Assembly (NCBI RefSeq): GCF_020096995.1
Contig: NZ_CP083692.1
Coordinates: 744,001-808,000 of the forward strand
Reading direction: 5' to 3'
DNA length: 64,000 bases
DNA from: Leucobacter sp. Psy1
GTDB taxonomy: Bacteria; Actinomycetota; Actinomycetes; Actinomycetales; Microbacteriaceae
Shown here: positions 43,076-51,368 of the stretch, piece after piece
How the letters are laid out: every line of letters begins with the position of its first letter
Numbering within the stretch: position 1 is the first letter of the stretch
Translations under genes and position numbers: made by a program
Notes under the pieces: generated by a model
The model's input: only the letters and a program-made list of their open reading frames with translations
What the model was told of the DNA's origin: nothing
Databases searched by the model: none

Positions 43076-44476
43076 ATGAGCATCGAGCCGCCACCGGTGA
43101 CCCAGACGTTCAAGAAGTTCGAACAGCAGCACATCCTGCCGATCCCCGAAGACGCCAGGACCGGCACCCACTGGTCCCTCGGTGCCATTTGGGTGAGCCT
43201 CAACATGATGCCGCTCACGGTGGTCACCGGTGCGGTCGCGAGTGGCGCCTACGGGCTGCCGATCGGGTGGAGCATCGTCGCGATCCTCACCGGCAATATC
43301 ATCGGCGCCTTCGGTGCCGCCCTCCACGCCTCGCAGGGGCCGCACCTCGGGATCCCGCAGATGCTGCAGGCCAGAGCCCAGTTCGGCTATTTGGGTGCGA
43401 GCATCTTCGCGCTGATCGCACTCATCATGTTCATGGGACTCTTCACGAGCATCCTGATCGTGGCGAAGGACTCGCTGCTGGCAGTGTTCCCCGAGTTCAA
43501 CGGTACGGCCGCGATCCTGATCTTCGCTGCGATCGGCATCGTGCTCTGCATCTTCGGGTACGACCTGCTCAGCAAGACGATGACCTGGCTATCGATCGTC
43601 ATCGGCCTCGCCGTCGCACTCTCCATGGTGCTGTTCTGGGCCGCACCCGATGTTCCGCTCTTCCGCGCCGACGCGGCATTCAGCTTCGAGGGCTTCTTCT
43701 CCATGCTCGCGATCGGCATCGTATGGCAGTTGGCCTACGCCCCGTACGTCTCCGACTACACCCGCTACCTGCCGAAGGACACCGGCCCGAAGGCCGCGTT
43801 CTGGGGCACCTACATCGGACTCGTCGGCAGCTCGGTCTTCGTGATGACGCTCGGCGTGCTGCTCGGCGCCGCGAACCCCGACAACCCGCTGGCCGCGCTC
43901 GGGGAGTACCTCGGACCGATCGGACTGATCGTGCTCGTCGTCTTCGCGGTGAGCTCGGCGCTCATCAACGGTGTCGAGCTGTACTCCGCCGTCATGAACG
44001 CGCTCACCGTCATGCAGTCGAACTTCAGAGTGATCATCACGTCCGCGACCCGTGTCTGGACGACCGTCGTCGTCGGAGTGCTCGCCACGTTGCTCGCTAT
44101 TCTCGGGCAGGGCGACTTCATCACCATGTTCGAGAGCTTCCTGACACTGCTCCTCTACGTGCTGATCCCGTGGTCCGCGATCAACCTGGTCGACTACTTC
44201 GTGATCCGCAAGGGCGAGTACTCGGTGGGGGACCTCTTCGACCCCGAAGGCGAACGCTACGGCAAGTGGAACGTCGTCGGCCTGGTGAGCTACGGCGTCG
44301 GCCTGCTCGCGCAGCTGCCGTTCATGGTGAACCCGCTGTTCACCGGACCGCTCGCGACGCTGATCGGCGGGATCGACATCGCCTGGATCGTCGGCTTCGT
44401 GGTGACGGCGGTGGTGTTCCTCATCCTGGTGCGGGTCGGAAGCAAGCGCGACAGAGTGGCCACCGTGCAGAGCTGA
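43076..44476 (+). CDS. NCS1 family permease (cytosine/purine/hydantoin type), copy 2
   Basis: A 466-residue paralogue of the permease at 39954-41345, with HASQGPHLGIPQMLQARAQF and AYAPYVSDYTRYLP. It keeps the same 12-helix order. The start ATG at 43076 follows GAAGGAGA. The two copies differ most in the N-terminal 30 residues and in the loops, so they may take different substrates or differ in affinity. It is the last gene of the operon. Confidence 0.87.
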   Translation: MSIEPPPVTQTFKKFEQQHILPIPEDARTGTHWSLGAIWVSLNMMPLTVVTGAVASGAYGLPIGWSIVAILTGNIIGAFGAALHASQGPHLGIPQMLQARAQFGYLGASIFALIALIMFMGLFTSILIVAKDSLLAVFPEFNGTAAILIFAAIGIVLCIFGYDLLSKTMTWLSIVIGLAVALSMVLFWAAPDVPLFRADAAFSFEGFFSMLAIGIVWQLAYAPYVSDYTRYLPKDTGPKAAFWGTYIGLVGSSVFVMTLGVLLGAANPDNPLAALGEYLGPIGLIVLVVFAVSSALINGVELYSAVMNALTVMQSNFRVIITSATRVWTTVVVGVLATLLAILGQGDFITMFESFLTLLLYVLIPWSAINLVDYFVIRKGEYSVGDLFDPEGERYGKWNVVGLVSYGVGLLAQLPFMVNPLFTGPLATLIGGIDIAWIVGFVVTAVVFLILVRVGSKRDRVATVQS

Positions 44477-44495
44477 GCGGGCTTCGTCGGATCAG

Positions 44496-44514
44496 CGTGC
44501 AGCACCCCTCAGGC
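44496..44514. repeat. 19-bp dispersed repeat, second copy at 5696-5714
   Basis: CGTGCAGCACCCCTCAGGC occurs here and at 5696-5714, in both cases preceded by ATCAG (with one extra A in the first copy). The first copy includes the right arm of a palindrome; here the left arm is absent. It marks the left boundary of the accessory islet. Confidence 0.55.
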
Positions 44515-44952
44515 CGGCCCGAGTCGACTCAGCGGAATGTCTTCTCCGCGAACGCAGCACTCCCAAAAGTCGTAAGTCACGTCGACCTCGGGACCGAAAT
44601 GGTCCGACAGGACGTCAAGCAGACGCAGCCCCTCCGCGTACTGGGCTTGGCACATCTCCAAGCTCGGCCACCCGGTTTCGGGGTCGAAATGCTCGTCGAA
44701 GATGTCGGACCACGAGTGCAACTCGGCTCTCAGTTTCGGCGGAAGGATGCTCTCGTCGCTGAGCATGCCATCGGACACCCACAGGGGAATGGCGGCCGCG
44801 TAATCTGCCATGAGTTTCACTTCACGAGTAGGCTCAGATTCAGGTGACGGTGCCGCGTCTCTGTGGAGTGGGTCTCCACCGTCGATCGGTCCACCGCGGG
44901 AGATGCCTTCGGATGCTTCCCCGGCGGAGTCCAACTCTTCATACTCGGTCAT
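44509..44952 (-). CDS. Small acidic protein, candidate immunity protein
   Basis: A 147-residue protein, strongly acidic (theoretical charge well below zero). The first 47 residues are low-complexity. The rest reads like a compact domain: IPLWVSDGMLSDESILPP, then LHSWSDIFDEHFDPETGW and LGP-type end VDVTYDFWECC. This layout recalls small actinobacterial proteins found beside polymorphic toxins, but I cannot verify the family. The start is ATG 44952, 23 bp after the secreted-toxin-like gene, so it is probably co-transcribed. An internal ATG at 44811 would give a 100-residue form. Opposite charge to its neighbour supports a binding partner. Confidence 0.6.
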   Translation of the reverse strand: MTEYEELDSAGEASEGISRGGPIDGGDPLHRDAAPSPESEPTREVKLMADYAAAIPLWVSDGMLSDESILPPKLRAELHSWSDIFDEHFDPETGWPSLEMCQAQYAEGLRLLDVLSDHFGPEVDVTYDFWECCVRGEDIPLSRLGPA

Positions 44953-44975
44953 AGCTGCACCATATCGGTGATCAC

Positions 44976-45728
44976 TTACCGCGCTCCCTTGCATTTTCCT
45001 GGATAGGCCGTGACGACAGTCTTGTTGTTCTTCGAGACAACGACCGCTGTATTCCAGGTCTTTTGCTTGACGACCTTGCCATTCTTCTTCCTCCAAGAGG
45101 TGATTTTTGCTCCGTAGCAGAGTTTGCTGCCCTTCTCGGAGTAAATTCTGTCGGGGTGGCTCAGGGTAGCTGCTGTAGCTTGCGTCATGAGTGAGTCCCA
45201 TTCGCTCGCTCTCCCGCGACCGTCCCAGGTAACGACATCAACCCATTGCTTGCTGTGCTTTGAATTAATGTGACGGTATCCCGCCTTGCTATTCCCGCAC
45301 AGCAATTTCACTTTCCCTGAGAATGAACCGTTCCGCTTCACTGAGAACTTCTTAATCTGATGATTGGATTTGCCGTACACCATGCATTGGAGGTGATTCG
45401 AAGGGGAAAGGGCAGGAGAGACTCCAACGGCGGTCCCGTCGGCGGAGGCTAGTAGCTTCCCGTTTTCATTCCTGCCTTTGGTGACGCCAGAGGCCTCCCC
45501 CTTCGCCGTTGTTTGACTCGAACTGTACGCGGTTCCTGCTGCGCGAGCTCCATCCAAGTGATCCGCTGTCCGTGCGAGGCCGCCACCGCGGTCGGCCTTC
45601 ACTGGTGTCTCTGCTGTGACTGTTCCAAAATTCTCTGTCGGAGAGAGATCAGACGAGGCTGGCAGGGCCCCCAGCAGCAATCCAGTTGAAGTGATGAAAG
45701 ATATGCCGAGGCGCTGGAGAGATCGCAA
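44976..45728 (-). CDS. Secreted basic protein with toxin-like C-terminal domain (candidate RNase effector)
   Basis: A 250-residue protein starting at TTG 45728 with AGGA upstream. A signal peptide (FITSTGLLLGALPASS) ends near residue 26. Residues 27-110 are low-complexity. The C-terminal domain (112-250) is Lys-rich with four Cys (115, 144, 204, 246), which could form disulfides outside the cell. The motif GYRHINSKHSKQW (His153, His158) and the end VVTAYPGK are like those of small RNase toxins of the BECR fold or CdiA-type domains. The segment GSFSGKVKLLCG precedes the His motif. No homologue search was possible, so the toxin reading is an inference. Local GC is lower than the flanks. Confidence 0.6.
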   Translation of the reverse strand: MRSLQRLGISFITSTGLLLGALPASSDLSPTENFGTVTAETPVKADRGGGLARTADHLDGARAAGTAYSSSQTTAKGEASGVTKGRNENGKLLASADGTAVGVSPALSPSNHLQCMVYGKSNHQIKKFSVKRNGSFSGKVKLLCGNSKAGYRHINSKHSKQWVDVVTWDGRGRASEWDSLMTQATAATLSHPDRIYSEKGSKLCYGAKITSWRKKNGKVVKQKTWNTAVVVSKNNKTVVTAYPGKCKGAR

Positions 45729-45954
45729 CTGATGTTCCTAGTGGTCGAGTGTGATGTGCGAGTCCAGTGCATACTCAGTATCACATACGAGCACATAAAA
45801 GTGTCTACTCGGATTGGATTCGACGGTATGCGTTGTTAGATTGTGTTTGATCAAGCGAATCGGTTGAGATATGCTCGAGTGGCTGGCGTTTTCGTGTGTC
45901 AGAGAGTGATCGCATCCGATCCTCCGCGGCGCCGGCCCCACAGGAGTGATACCC
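45729..45954. promoter_or_regulatory. AT-rich divergent region between toxin-like and PACE genes
   Basis: This 226-bp region is clearly less GC-rich than the window average. It should hold the promoters of the toxin-like gene (minus) and the PACE gene (plus). AGGAG just before 45955 is the PACE ribosome-binding site. No confident promoter boxes or genes are seen. Confidence 0.4.
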
Positions 45955-46491
45955 GTGACCTTCGCAGGCCACACCCGCGGCGCCTCGGCGCCCGCATCCA
46001 CATCCATCTCGACCACCGTCACGGCGGCCGTCGATCTGCGTGCGACGAACCGCCAACGATACTTCGATACGAGACCCGTGCTTCGGCGCGTGGTGTACGT
46101 CGCCGGCTACGAGGGGCTGAGCGTCCTCTTCACTGTCGTCGTGCTCAGTGCCCTGCTCGGGCACGGCGGCGGGCAGTCGACGGTGACCGCGATCCTGGTC
46201 TCGACGACAGCAACGCTCTGGAACTATGTCTGGAACACGATCTTCGAGGCCATCGAACGCCGCACCGGCGCGAAAGGGCGTGGCGTCCGTGCTCGTGCCG
46301 TGCACGCGATCGGCTACGAGGGCGGCGTGCTGCTGTTCACGATCCCGCTCGTCGCCTTCATGCTCGGGGTCTCGCTGCTCGAGGCGTTCGCGATCGAGGG
46401 AGGCTTGCTCGTGTTCTTCCTCGTCTTCACGCTGATCTACACCTGGGTGTTCGATCGCCTGTTCGGGCTCCCCGCGTCGGCCCGGAAATAG
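45955..46491 (+). CDS. PACE family efflux protein with two BTP domains (AceI-like)
   Basis: A 178-residue, four-helix membrane protein made of two related halves. Each contains a (V/I)-x-Y-(E)G pattern: RRVVYVAGYEGLSVLFTVV and VHAIGYEGGVLLFTIPL. The C-terminal end has FDRLFG. That is the bacterial transmembrane pair (BTP) duplication of proteobacterial antimicrobial compound efflux proteins, which export chlorhexidine and short-chain diamines. GTG at 45955 has AGGAG upstream; an in-frame GTG at 45946 is less likely. PACE genes are rarer in actinobacteria than in proteobacteria. Confidence 0.75.
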   Translation: MTFAGHTRGASAPASTSISTTVTAAVDLRATNRQRYFDTRPVLRRVVYVAGYEGLSVLFTVVVLSALLGHGGGQSTVTAILVSTTATLWNYVWNTIFEAIERRTGAKGRGVRARAVHAIGYEGGVLLFTIPLVAFMLGVSLLEAFAIEGGLLVFFLVFTLIYTWVFDRLFGLPASARK

Positions 46492-46492
46492 A

Positions 46493-46530
46493 TTCGCCGC
46501 GGGCAGCCATTTCAGGCGGCCCGCGGCGAA
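46493..46530. terminator. Bidirectional terminator-like hairpin
   Basis: TTCGCCGCGGGC (46493-46504) and GCCCGCGGCGAA (46519-46530) form a perfect 12-bp stem. It separates the convergent PACE gene and small acidic-protein gene. Confidence 0.7.
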
Positions 46531-46545
46531 CTCGTTGCCGGAGGA

Positions 46546-46752
46546 CTACTCCTCGTCTTCGCCCCGCTGGGCGGGGGAGGAAGCCACGTCCTCGCCGAAC
46601 TCCTCGAGCACTTCGCTCTCGTCATCGACGGTCGTCTCCACCGAGGTCTCATCCTCGGGGTCGACGAGCGGCCCGTCCTGATCGCGGATGTCGGTGACGA
46701 CGAGTTCCTCGTCGCCGTCGATCTCGTCGGTTGGCTCTCCCAGTTGCGCCAT
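46546..46752 (-). CDS. Small acidic hypothetical protein
   Basis: A 68-residue protein in which Asp and Glu make up over a third of residues (for example DEIDGDEELVVTDI and SEVLEEFGEDVAS). There is no membrane segment and no recognisable fold; it is likely disordered. The start ATG at 46752 has AGAGGGG upstream; an in-frame ATG at 46779 is an alternative. Function is unknown. Confidence 0.55.
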   Translation of the reverse strand: MAQLGEPTDEIDGDEELVVTDIRDQDGPLVDPEDETSVETTVDDESEVLEEFGEDVASSPAQRGEDEE

Positions 46753-46853
46753 GACGGTGCCCCTCTCGTTGGTGGTCATTGTGCTGACAGGGTCATCGTA
46801 CGACCGGTGGGCGCGGCGATGCCACTGGTTGACGTGGGCGCTAAGCTGCATGC

Positions 46854-47513
46854 ATGAGAGATATGCGACGAGTGGCGTTCGCATGGTGCGGGGCGGTGAC
46901 GGCGACGGTCGCGCTGGGGTGCGGGGTGTCCGGGTGCGCGACGGAACGTGAACCGCAGTCGTCGACCGATCCGCCTCCCGAGCGCTCTGAGCCAACGGAA
47001 TCGGTGCCGACTGAGGCTTCGACCCCGGTTGAGTCCGCCCCCGCATCGATCACGGTGCCGAGCTGCGAGGAACTGATTCCTCTTGAAGCCGTTGCCGAGC
47101 GATTCTCGCCCGATTGGACAGTGGTCAAGGAGAACTCCCCGCAGCTGATTGAGGTTTTCCGGGGCGCTCTCGGTCCCGTGGCTCTGCAGGCGCTCGATCA
47201 GGCGGAGCAGCAGAAGCACTGCACATGGGGAATACCGCATTCCGACTTACTCATCCACGTGAACGTTGCTGAGCTCCCTGATGATGTCGGCGAGGAACTG
47301 GTCGCGGCACTCGAGGACTCCGACTATCAGGAGTCCGAGACCGATGGGGTGCGAGTGTTCACCTACGTGTTCCCCGGCGCCGTGGTCGGGGCATCCGACA
47401 TTTCGTACGGTTTCGTCGACAACGTGTGGATCGCATCATTCGGTTCAGGCCTCGGTGACCTCGCCGTCAGGGGTATGCGCCACGCGAACCCGCAGCTCGC
47501 CGAGGAAGGGTAG
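46854..47513 (+). CDS. Hypothetical lipoprotein
   Basis: A 219-residue protein with an N-terminal signal and lipobox VSGC (Cys28). A Pro/Ser/Glu-rich linker (residues 30-65) leads to a C-terminal domain starting ITVPSCEELIPLEAVAERF that resembles small extracytoplasmic domains of actinobacterial lipoproteins. Two Cys (about 70 and 122) could pair. There is an internal ATG at 46863 as alternative start. No function can be assigned. Confidence 0.65.
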   Translation: MRDMRRVAFAWCGAVTATVALGCGVSGCATEREPQSSTDPPPERSEPTESVPTEASTPVESAPASITVPSCEELIPLEAVAERFSPDWTVVKENSPQLIEVFRGALGPVALQALDQAEQQKHCTWGIPHSDLLIHVNVAELPDDVGEELVAALEDSDYQESETDGVRVFTYVFPGAVVGASDISYGFVDNVWIASFGSGLGDLAVRGMRHANPQLAEEG

Positions 47514-47564
47514 CGCTGAACCGGCGTTCGGAGCTCGGCGCTCCGCCGACCGAGGCAGCGAACG

Positions 47565-47954
47565 TCAGGGTTCCGCGACGCGGAGGCCGACGCGGGCACT
47601 CGCGTACTGCATTTCAGTGTCGTACGTGACGAGCGTTGTGGCCTCCACCCGGAGCGCAGTGGCTAGGTGAACGGCGTCCGCGCTTCTCAAGCCCCACGCC
47701 GATGTCGCTGCGCGCTGCATGTCGATGCGCTCGACGTCGATGAGTTCCACGAAATCGAGAATCGCGGTGACGGACTCCGGGGCGATCGCGTTGCGTCGAT
47801 CAGCGGCGCAGTGCAACTCTGTGTGCAGGAGCCAAGAGGACACGAAGGTCGTGCCCTGTTCGAGTGCGGCGTCGACGTAATCAGCGAGTCCGGGTGAACC
47901 GGTTTCTTCGGCGATGAGCTTGAAGGCCGCCGAAGTGTCGAGGTAGCTGATCAC
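47565..47954 (-). CDS. vapC: VapC-family PIN-domain toxin (intact)
   Basis: A 129-residue PIN-domain ribonuclease with all four acidic positions visible: Asp6 in SYLDTSAA, Glu46 in LLHTELHCA, Asp93 in RSADAVHLA and Asp112 in VTYDTEMQ. VapC toxins cut tRNA or rRNA when the antitoxin is lost. The GTG start overlaps the antitoxin stop (GTGA). It is a full-length contrast to the decayed copy at 3171-3359. Confidence 0.87.
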   Translation of the reverse strand: MISYLDTSAAFKLIAEETGSPGLADYVDAALEQGTTFVSSWLLHTELHCAADRRNAIAPESVTAILDFVELIDVERIDMQRAATSAWGLRSADAVHLATALRVEATTLVTYDTEMQYASARVGLRVAEP

Positions 47955-48223
47955 CAGTTTCCTCGAATGTCCTCGAGTAGCTCCTGGCTCCGCAGGCCAG
48001 GGGTGCGGATCACGTCGGCGATCCTCTGCCCAGGTGCACGGCGGGCGGGCAGGGTCCTTCCGGCTGCCCGGAGGCGCTCCAGCTCGGTGGTCTGCGGTTG
48101 TGGTGGCGTGAGCAGCGCGACCGGCTTGCCGTGATTCGTGATCGTGAAGCTTTCGCCGCCCTGGGCGCGCGCGAGGATGTCACTGCTGTGGTTCCGGAGC
48201 TCCCGGTGGGCGATCGTCTGCAT
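47951..48223 (-). CDS. vapB: Phd/YefM-type antitoxin of VapBC module
   Basis: A 90-residue protein with the Phd/YefM DNA-binding N-terminus (IAHRELRNHSSDILARAQ, then GESFTITNHGKPVALLTP) and a C-terminal toxin-binding tail (RSQELLEDIRGNW). It should repress its own operon and neutralise the adjacent VapC. It precedes vapC, as usual. Confidence 0.87.
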   Translation of the reverse strand: MQTIAHRELRNHSSDILARAQGGESFTITNHGKPVALLTPPQPQTTELERLRAAGRTLPARRAPGQRIADVIRTPGLRSQELLEDIRGNW

Positions 48224-48260
48224 GTCGCAATCGTAGCAATTTCAGCCGGCACCCGGATGA

Positions 48261-49520
48261 TCAGGCGTGTGTGAGCGCCCGGTACCGCCGGTTTCGGATG
48301 CCGAGTAGCACCGACGCCAGCAGTGCGGCGATCAGGGATGCCGAGAGGATCGCGACCTTCGCGTAGTCATGAGCGGGCGATCCCGGCTCGAAGCTCAGCT
48401 CCGCGACGAGCAACGACACCGTGAAGCCAATACCCGCGAGCAGGCCGATCCCGATCATGTCGATCCAGCGCATGCTCGGGTCGAGCGGTGTGCGCAATAC
48501 CTTGGTCATCACCCAGGTCGTGGTGACGATGCCGAGCGGTTTGCCGAGGACGAGCGCGGCGATGATCGCGAACGTCAGCGGATGCGTCAACGCTTCTGCG
48601 ACCCCTTCGGCGCCGCCAACTGAGACTCCAGCCGCGAAGAATGCGAACACGGGCACCGCGAATCCGGCCGAAAGCGGGCGGAAGCGGTGCTCGAACTCCT
48701 CCGAGAGCCCGGGCTGGTGGCGATCGGAGACACGATTTGCGCGATGATGCAGCACGGGAATCGTGAACCCGAGCAGCACTCCTGCGATCGTCGCGTGAAT
48801 ACCGGAGGCGTGCATGAGAGCCCACGCGACGGCGCCGATCGGCAGCAGGATCAGCCATGCGGTGAGTGGCCGCAGCCCGAGGAACTTTCGGTAGCGCTGC
48901 GCGATGACACCGTAAACCGCGATCGTGACGAACGCGAGCACCAGCGGCACCACTGCGATGTGGTCCGTGTAGAAGACGGCGATGATGCTGATCGCGATGA
49001 GATCGTCGACGACAGCCAGCGTGAGCAGGAAGATCCTGAGCGCCGGAGGCAGGTGGGAACCGACGATCGCGAGCACCGCGACGGCGAACGCGATATCCGT
49101 GGCGGTCGGGATCGCCCACCCCTGCAGCAGTTCGGAATGCTGGCGCAGCAGCACCACGAAAATGACGGCCGGCACGATGACGCCACCCGTTGCCGCGGCG
49201 ATCGGCATGACCGCGGTGCGGAATCGACGCAGATCGCCGGTAACGAACTCGCGTTTGAGTTCCAACCCGACGAGGAAGAAGAAGATCGCGAGCAAACCGT
49301 CCGCGGCCCACGCGCCCAGACTCAAGCGGAGGTGCCACGGTTCGTAGCCGAGCTCGAAGTCTCGGAGCGCGAAATACGAACCCGCGGCCGGCGAATTCGC
49401 CCAGACGAGGGCGACCACGGCCGCTGCGGCGAGGATCAACCCGCCGACGGCTTCATTGCGGAGCACCATGGCGAAGGTTCGCCGATTACCGGTTTCGACG
49501 TGTTCAGAGGCGGAAGTCAT
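48261..49520 (-). CDS. nhaA: Na+/H+ antiporter NhaA
   Basis: A 419-residue 12-helix antiporter. The catalytic Asp pair is Asp172-Asp173 in [11 protein letters not shown], Asp142 in TATDIAFAV is the third conserved acid, and [18 protein letters not shown] sequence ([16 protein letters not shown]) marks the N-terminal half. It exports Na+ in exchange for H+ at alkaline pH. The gene stands alone, with the start ATG at 49520. Confidence 0.92.
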   Translation of the reverse strand: MTSASEHVETGNRRTFAMVLRNEAVGGLILAAAAVVALVWANSPAAGSYFALRDFELGYEPWHLRLSLGAWAADGLLAIFFFLVGLELKREFVTGDLRRFRTAVMPIAAATGGVIVPAVIFVVLLRQHSELLQGWAIPTATDIAFAVAVLAIVGSHLPPALRIFLLTLAVVDDLIAISIIAVFYTDHIAVVPLVLAFVTIAVYGVIAQRYRKFLGLRPLTAWLILLPIGAVAWALMHASGIHATIAGVLLGFTIPVLHHRANRVSDRHQPGLSEEFEHRFRPLSAGFAVPVFAFFAAGVSVGGAEGVAEALTHPLTFAIIAALVLGKPLGIVTTTWVMTKVLRTPLDPSMRWIDMIGIGLLAGIGFTVSLLVAELSFEPGSPAHDYAKVAILSASLIAALLASVLLGIRNRRYRALTHA

Positions 49521-49639
49521 GGGTCTGTCCTTCGATCGTGCTCTGGACGCAGCTCCGAGGCAGATGAGTGCGCCGCGACCGAAGCCGAGCCTACCAATCT
49601 CTGGGGCGGCTGAAGACTCGCGGTGCCGTTTCGCGAGCG

Positions 49640-50230
49640 TCAGACTCCGGTGGGGAGAGACTCCTCGAGAGGGATACCGCCGATCGTGATCACGCGCCAG
49701 TCACCGTCGTGCTCGAAGAGCGAGATCGACGTATTCGCCAGCCGGGGCACGCGCAGATACGGGGTCCCCGTCAAGCGTGAGACGGTGCCGCGGATGAGCG
49801 ATCCGTGGGAGACGGCGAGGATGCGGGTATCCGACGGGTGCTCGTTCGCAATCTCGTCGAGGGTCCGCAGTCCGCGAGCCCCCAGCTCCTCGTCGTGCTC
49901 GCCGCCGGGGAAGTCCCGGTTCGGCCAGCGGCCGTAGAACTCGGAGACGAGCATGCCCTCACCCTCGCCGAAGTTCTGCTCGACCAGGCCGTCGACTGTG
50001 CCGCCGAAGGGCACCGCGATCGCGGCCGCGATGATCTCGGCGGTCTCCCTGGCCCGCTGCAGCGGCGAGCTGAGCACCACGTCCCAGTGCGCGCCCTCGG
50101 CGCGGATCAGTTCGCCCGCCGCCCGCGCCTGCTCGCGCCCCGTCTCGTTCAGCGGGATGTCGGTGCGCCCCTGCACGCGCTCGTCGAGATTCCAGTCCGT
50201 TTGCCCGTGGCGGATCAGCGCGAGTTCCAT
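49640..50230 (-). CDS. Histidine phosphatase family protein (phosphoglycerate-mutase-like)
   Basis: A 196-residue protein of the histidine phosphatase superfamily. The catalytic motif [17 protein letters not shown] is at residues 5-21, and the second His is in [11 protein letters not shown]. The size fits the cofactor-independent-mutase-like phosphatases (CobC/GpmB type) and not the classical glycolytic mutase (about 250 residues). The substrate is unknown. The GGGAGG upstream of the ATG is very close to it. Confidence 0.85.
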   Translation of the reverse strand: MELALIRHGQTDWNLDERVQGRTDIPLNETGREQARAAGELIRAEGAHWDVVLSSPLQRARETAEIIAAAIAVPFGGTVDGLVEQNFGEGEGMLVSEFYGRWPNRDFPGGEHDEELGARGLRTLDEIANEHPSDTRILAVSHGSLIRGTVSRLTGTPYLRVPRLANTSISLFEHDGDWRVITIGGIPLEESLPTGV

Positions 50231-50285
50231 GCCTCCCAGCCTAATTGACGTGTCCTGTGCCGGCGATCCTTGCGCTCCCTGCGCA

Positions 50286-51272
50286 CTACTTGTGCCACTT
50301 CGCGCGGGGCGCGCGCCACTCGCGCAGACCGCCGAAGAGCGCCTCCGGGGTGTCTGCGATGACGATGCGCTCGCGGAACGTCTGCGCCATGAAGCCCTGC
50401 TCGACCATGTCGTCGAGCATGCGCAGCTGCGCATCCCAGAACCCTCCGGCGTTGTACAGCGCGACCGGCCGATTGTGCATGCCGAGCTGCATCCAGGTGA
50501 GCGCCTCGAAGAACTCCTCGAGCGTGCCGGGACCACCCGGCAGCGCGACGAACGCATCGCCGAGCGCGGCCATCCGGTACTTCCGCTCGTGCATGTTCGC
50601 GACGACTTCAATGCGGTCGATGTCGGAGTGCGCGAGCTCGCGATCGACGAGCGACTGCGGGATCACGCCCACCACTTCGCTCCCCGCCTGCCTGGCCGCG
50701 TCGGCTACGACACCCATCAGCCCGACGTGGCCTCCGCCGTAGACCAGGCCGATGCCGTGCCCCGCCATGGCGGTGCCGAACTCCGCGGCGACCTCCGCGA
50801 AGTGTGGCGACGCGCCCGCCGAGGAGCCGGTGAAGACGGTGATGCGCTGGGGGAGCGCCCCCTCTGCATCACGGCGCAAGAGTTCGGGGTAGACGTGCTT
50901 CGTATTGAGCGGCGCCTGAGGGAAGGATCCGGCGATGCTGCGCGGATCCACCCACTCGAGGTGGTCGATCTCGGCGAGCGGATTCGCCACCGACACGTAG
51001 GGGTGCTCGAACACGTGGGCGACCAGGCGGTGATCCGGCTCGTTCGCCGCGTCGGTGACGAAGGTGCCGATCCCGCGCAACTGCAGCGGATCGAGCGCGA
51101 TGCCCAGTTCCTCCTGGAACTCGCGGATCGCCGTGCCGCGGGGATCCTCACCCGCTTCGGGCTTGCCTCCTGGCAGCATGAGCGCGTGCGTACCGCGCTT
51201 CCGAACATTGAGCACGCGCCCTGCGCCGTCGCGCACGACGACGGCGCTCACCTCGATTGTTGCCTGACTCAT
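50286..51272 (-). CDS. Nudix hydrolase fused to LOG-type phosphoribohydrolase
   Basis: A 328-residue two-domain protein. Residues 1-135 are a Nudix hydrolase whose box is GGKPEAGEDPRGTAI followed by REFQEELGI, matching Gx5Ex7REUXEExGU. Residues 143-328 are a LOG/TIGR00730 Rossmann protein with the motifs GSSAGASPHF, YGGGHVGLMG and LPGGPGTLEEFFE; its Arg and Glu are in the catalytic positions. LOG enzymes release adenine-type bases from nucleoside monophosphates (cytokinin activation, nucleotide salvage); Nudix enzymes make NMPs from NDP derivatives. The fusion could run both steps in turn. The reading frame is continuous across the junction. Confidence 0.85.
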   Translation of the reverse strand: MSQATIEVSAVVVRDGAGRVLNVRKRGTHALMLPGGKPEAGEDPRGTAIREFQEELGIALDPLQLRGIGTFVTDAANEPDHRLVAHVFEHPYVSVANPLAEIDHLEWVDPRSIAGSFPQAPLNTKHVYPELLRRDAEGALPQRITVFTGSSAGASPHFAEVAAEFGTAMAGHGIGLVYGGGHVGLMGVVADAARQAGSEVVGVIPQSLVDRELAHSDIDRIEVVANMHERKYRMAALGDAFVALPGGPGTLEEFFEALTWMQLGMHNRPVALYNAGGFWDAQLRMLDDMVEQGFMAQTFRERIVIADTPEALFGGLREWRAPRAKWHK

Positions 51273-51368
51273 GCTTCAACGCTACCGCTGCCCTCCCGCT
51301 ATCTTCCCGCTCGGTTGAGTGTTCAGCAACGCATGGAATCAGCGCGAGATAGCATGCGCTTCCGTACA

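Noticed and set aside
41290-43227. 645-codon open frame on the minus strand
   Set aside because: It is antisense to the YtcJ-like amidohydrolase gene, whose motifs are unambiguous. Long antisense frames are common in high-GC DNA; its protein is Arg/Gly/Glu-rich with no family motif.
44496-48260. Accessory islet as a mobile element
   Set aside because: No integrase, transposase, tRNA target or terminal repeats were found, so I list it only as a compositionally distinct region.
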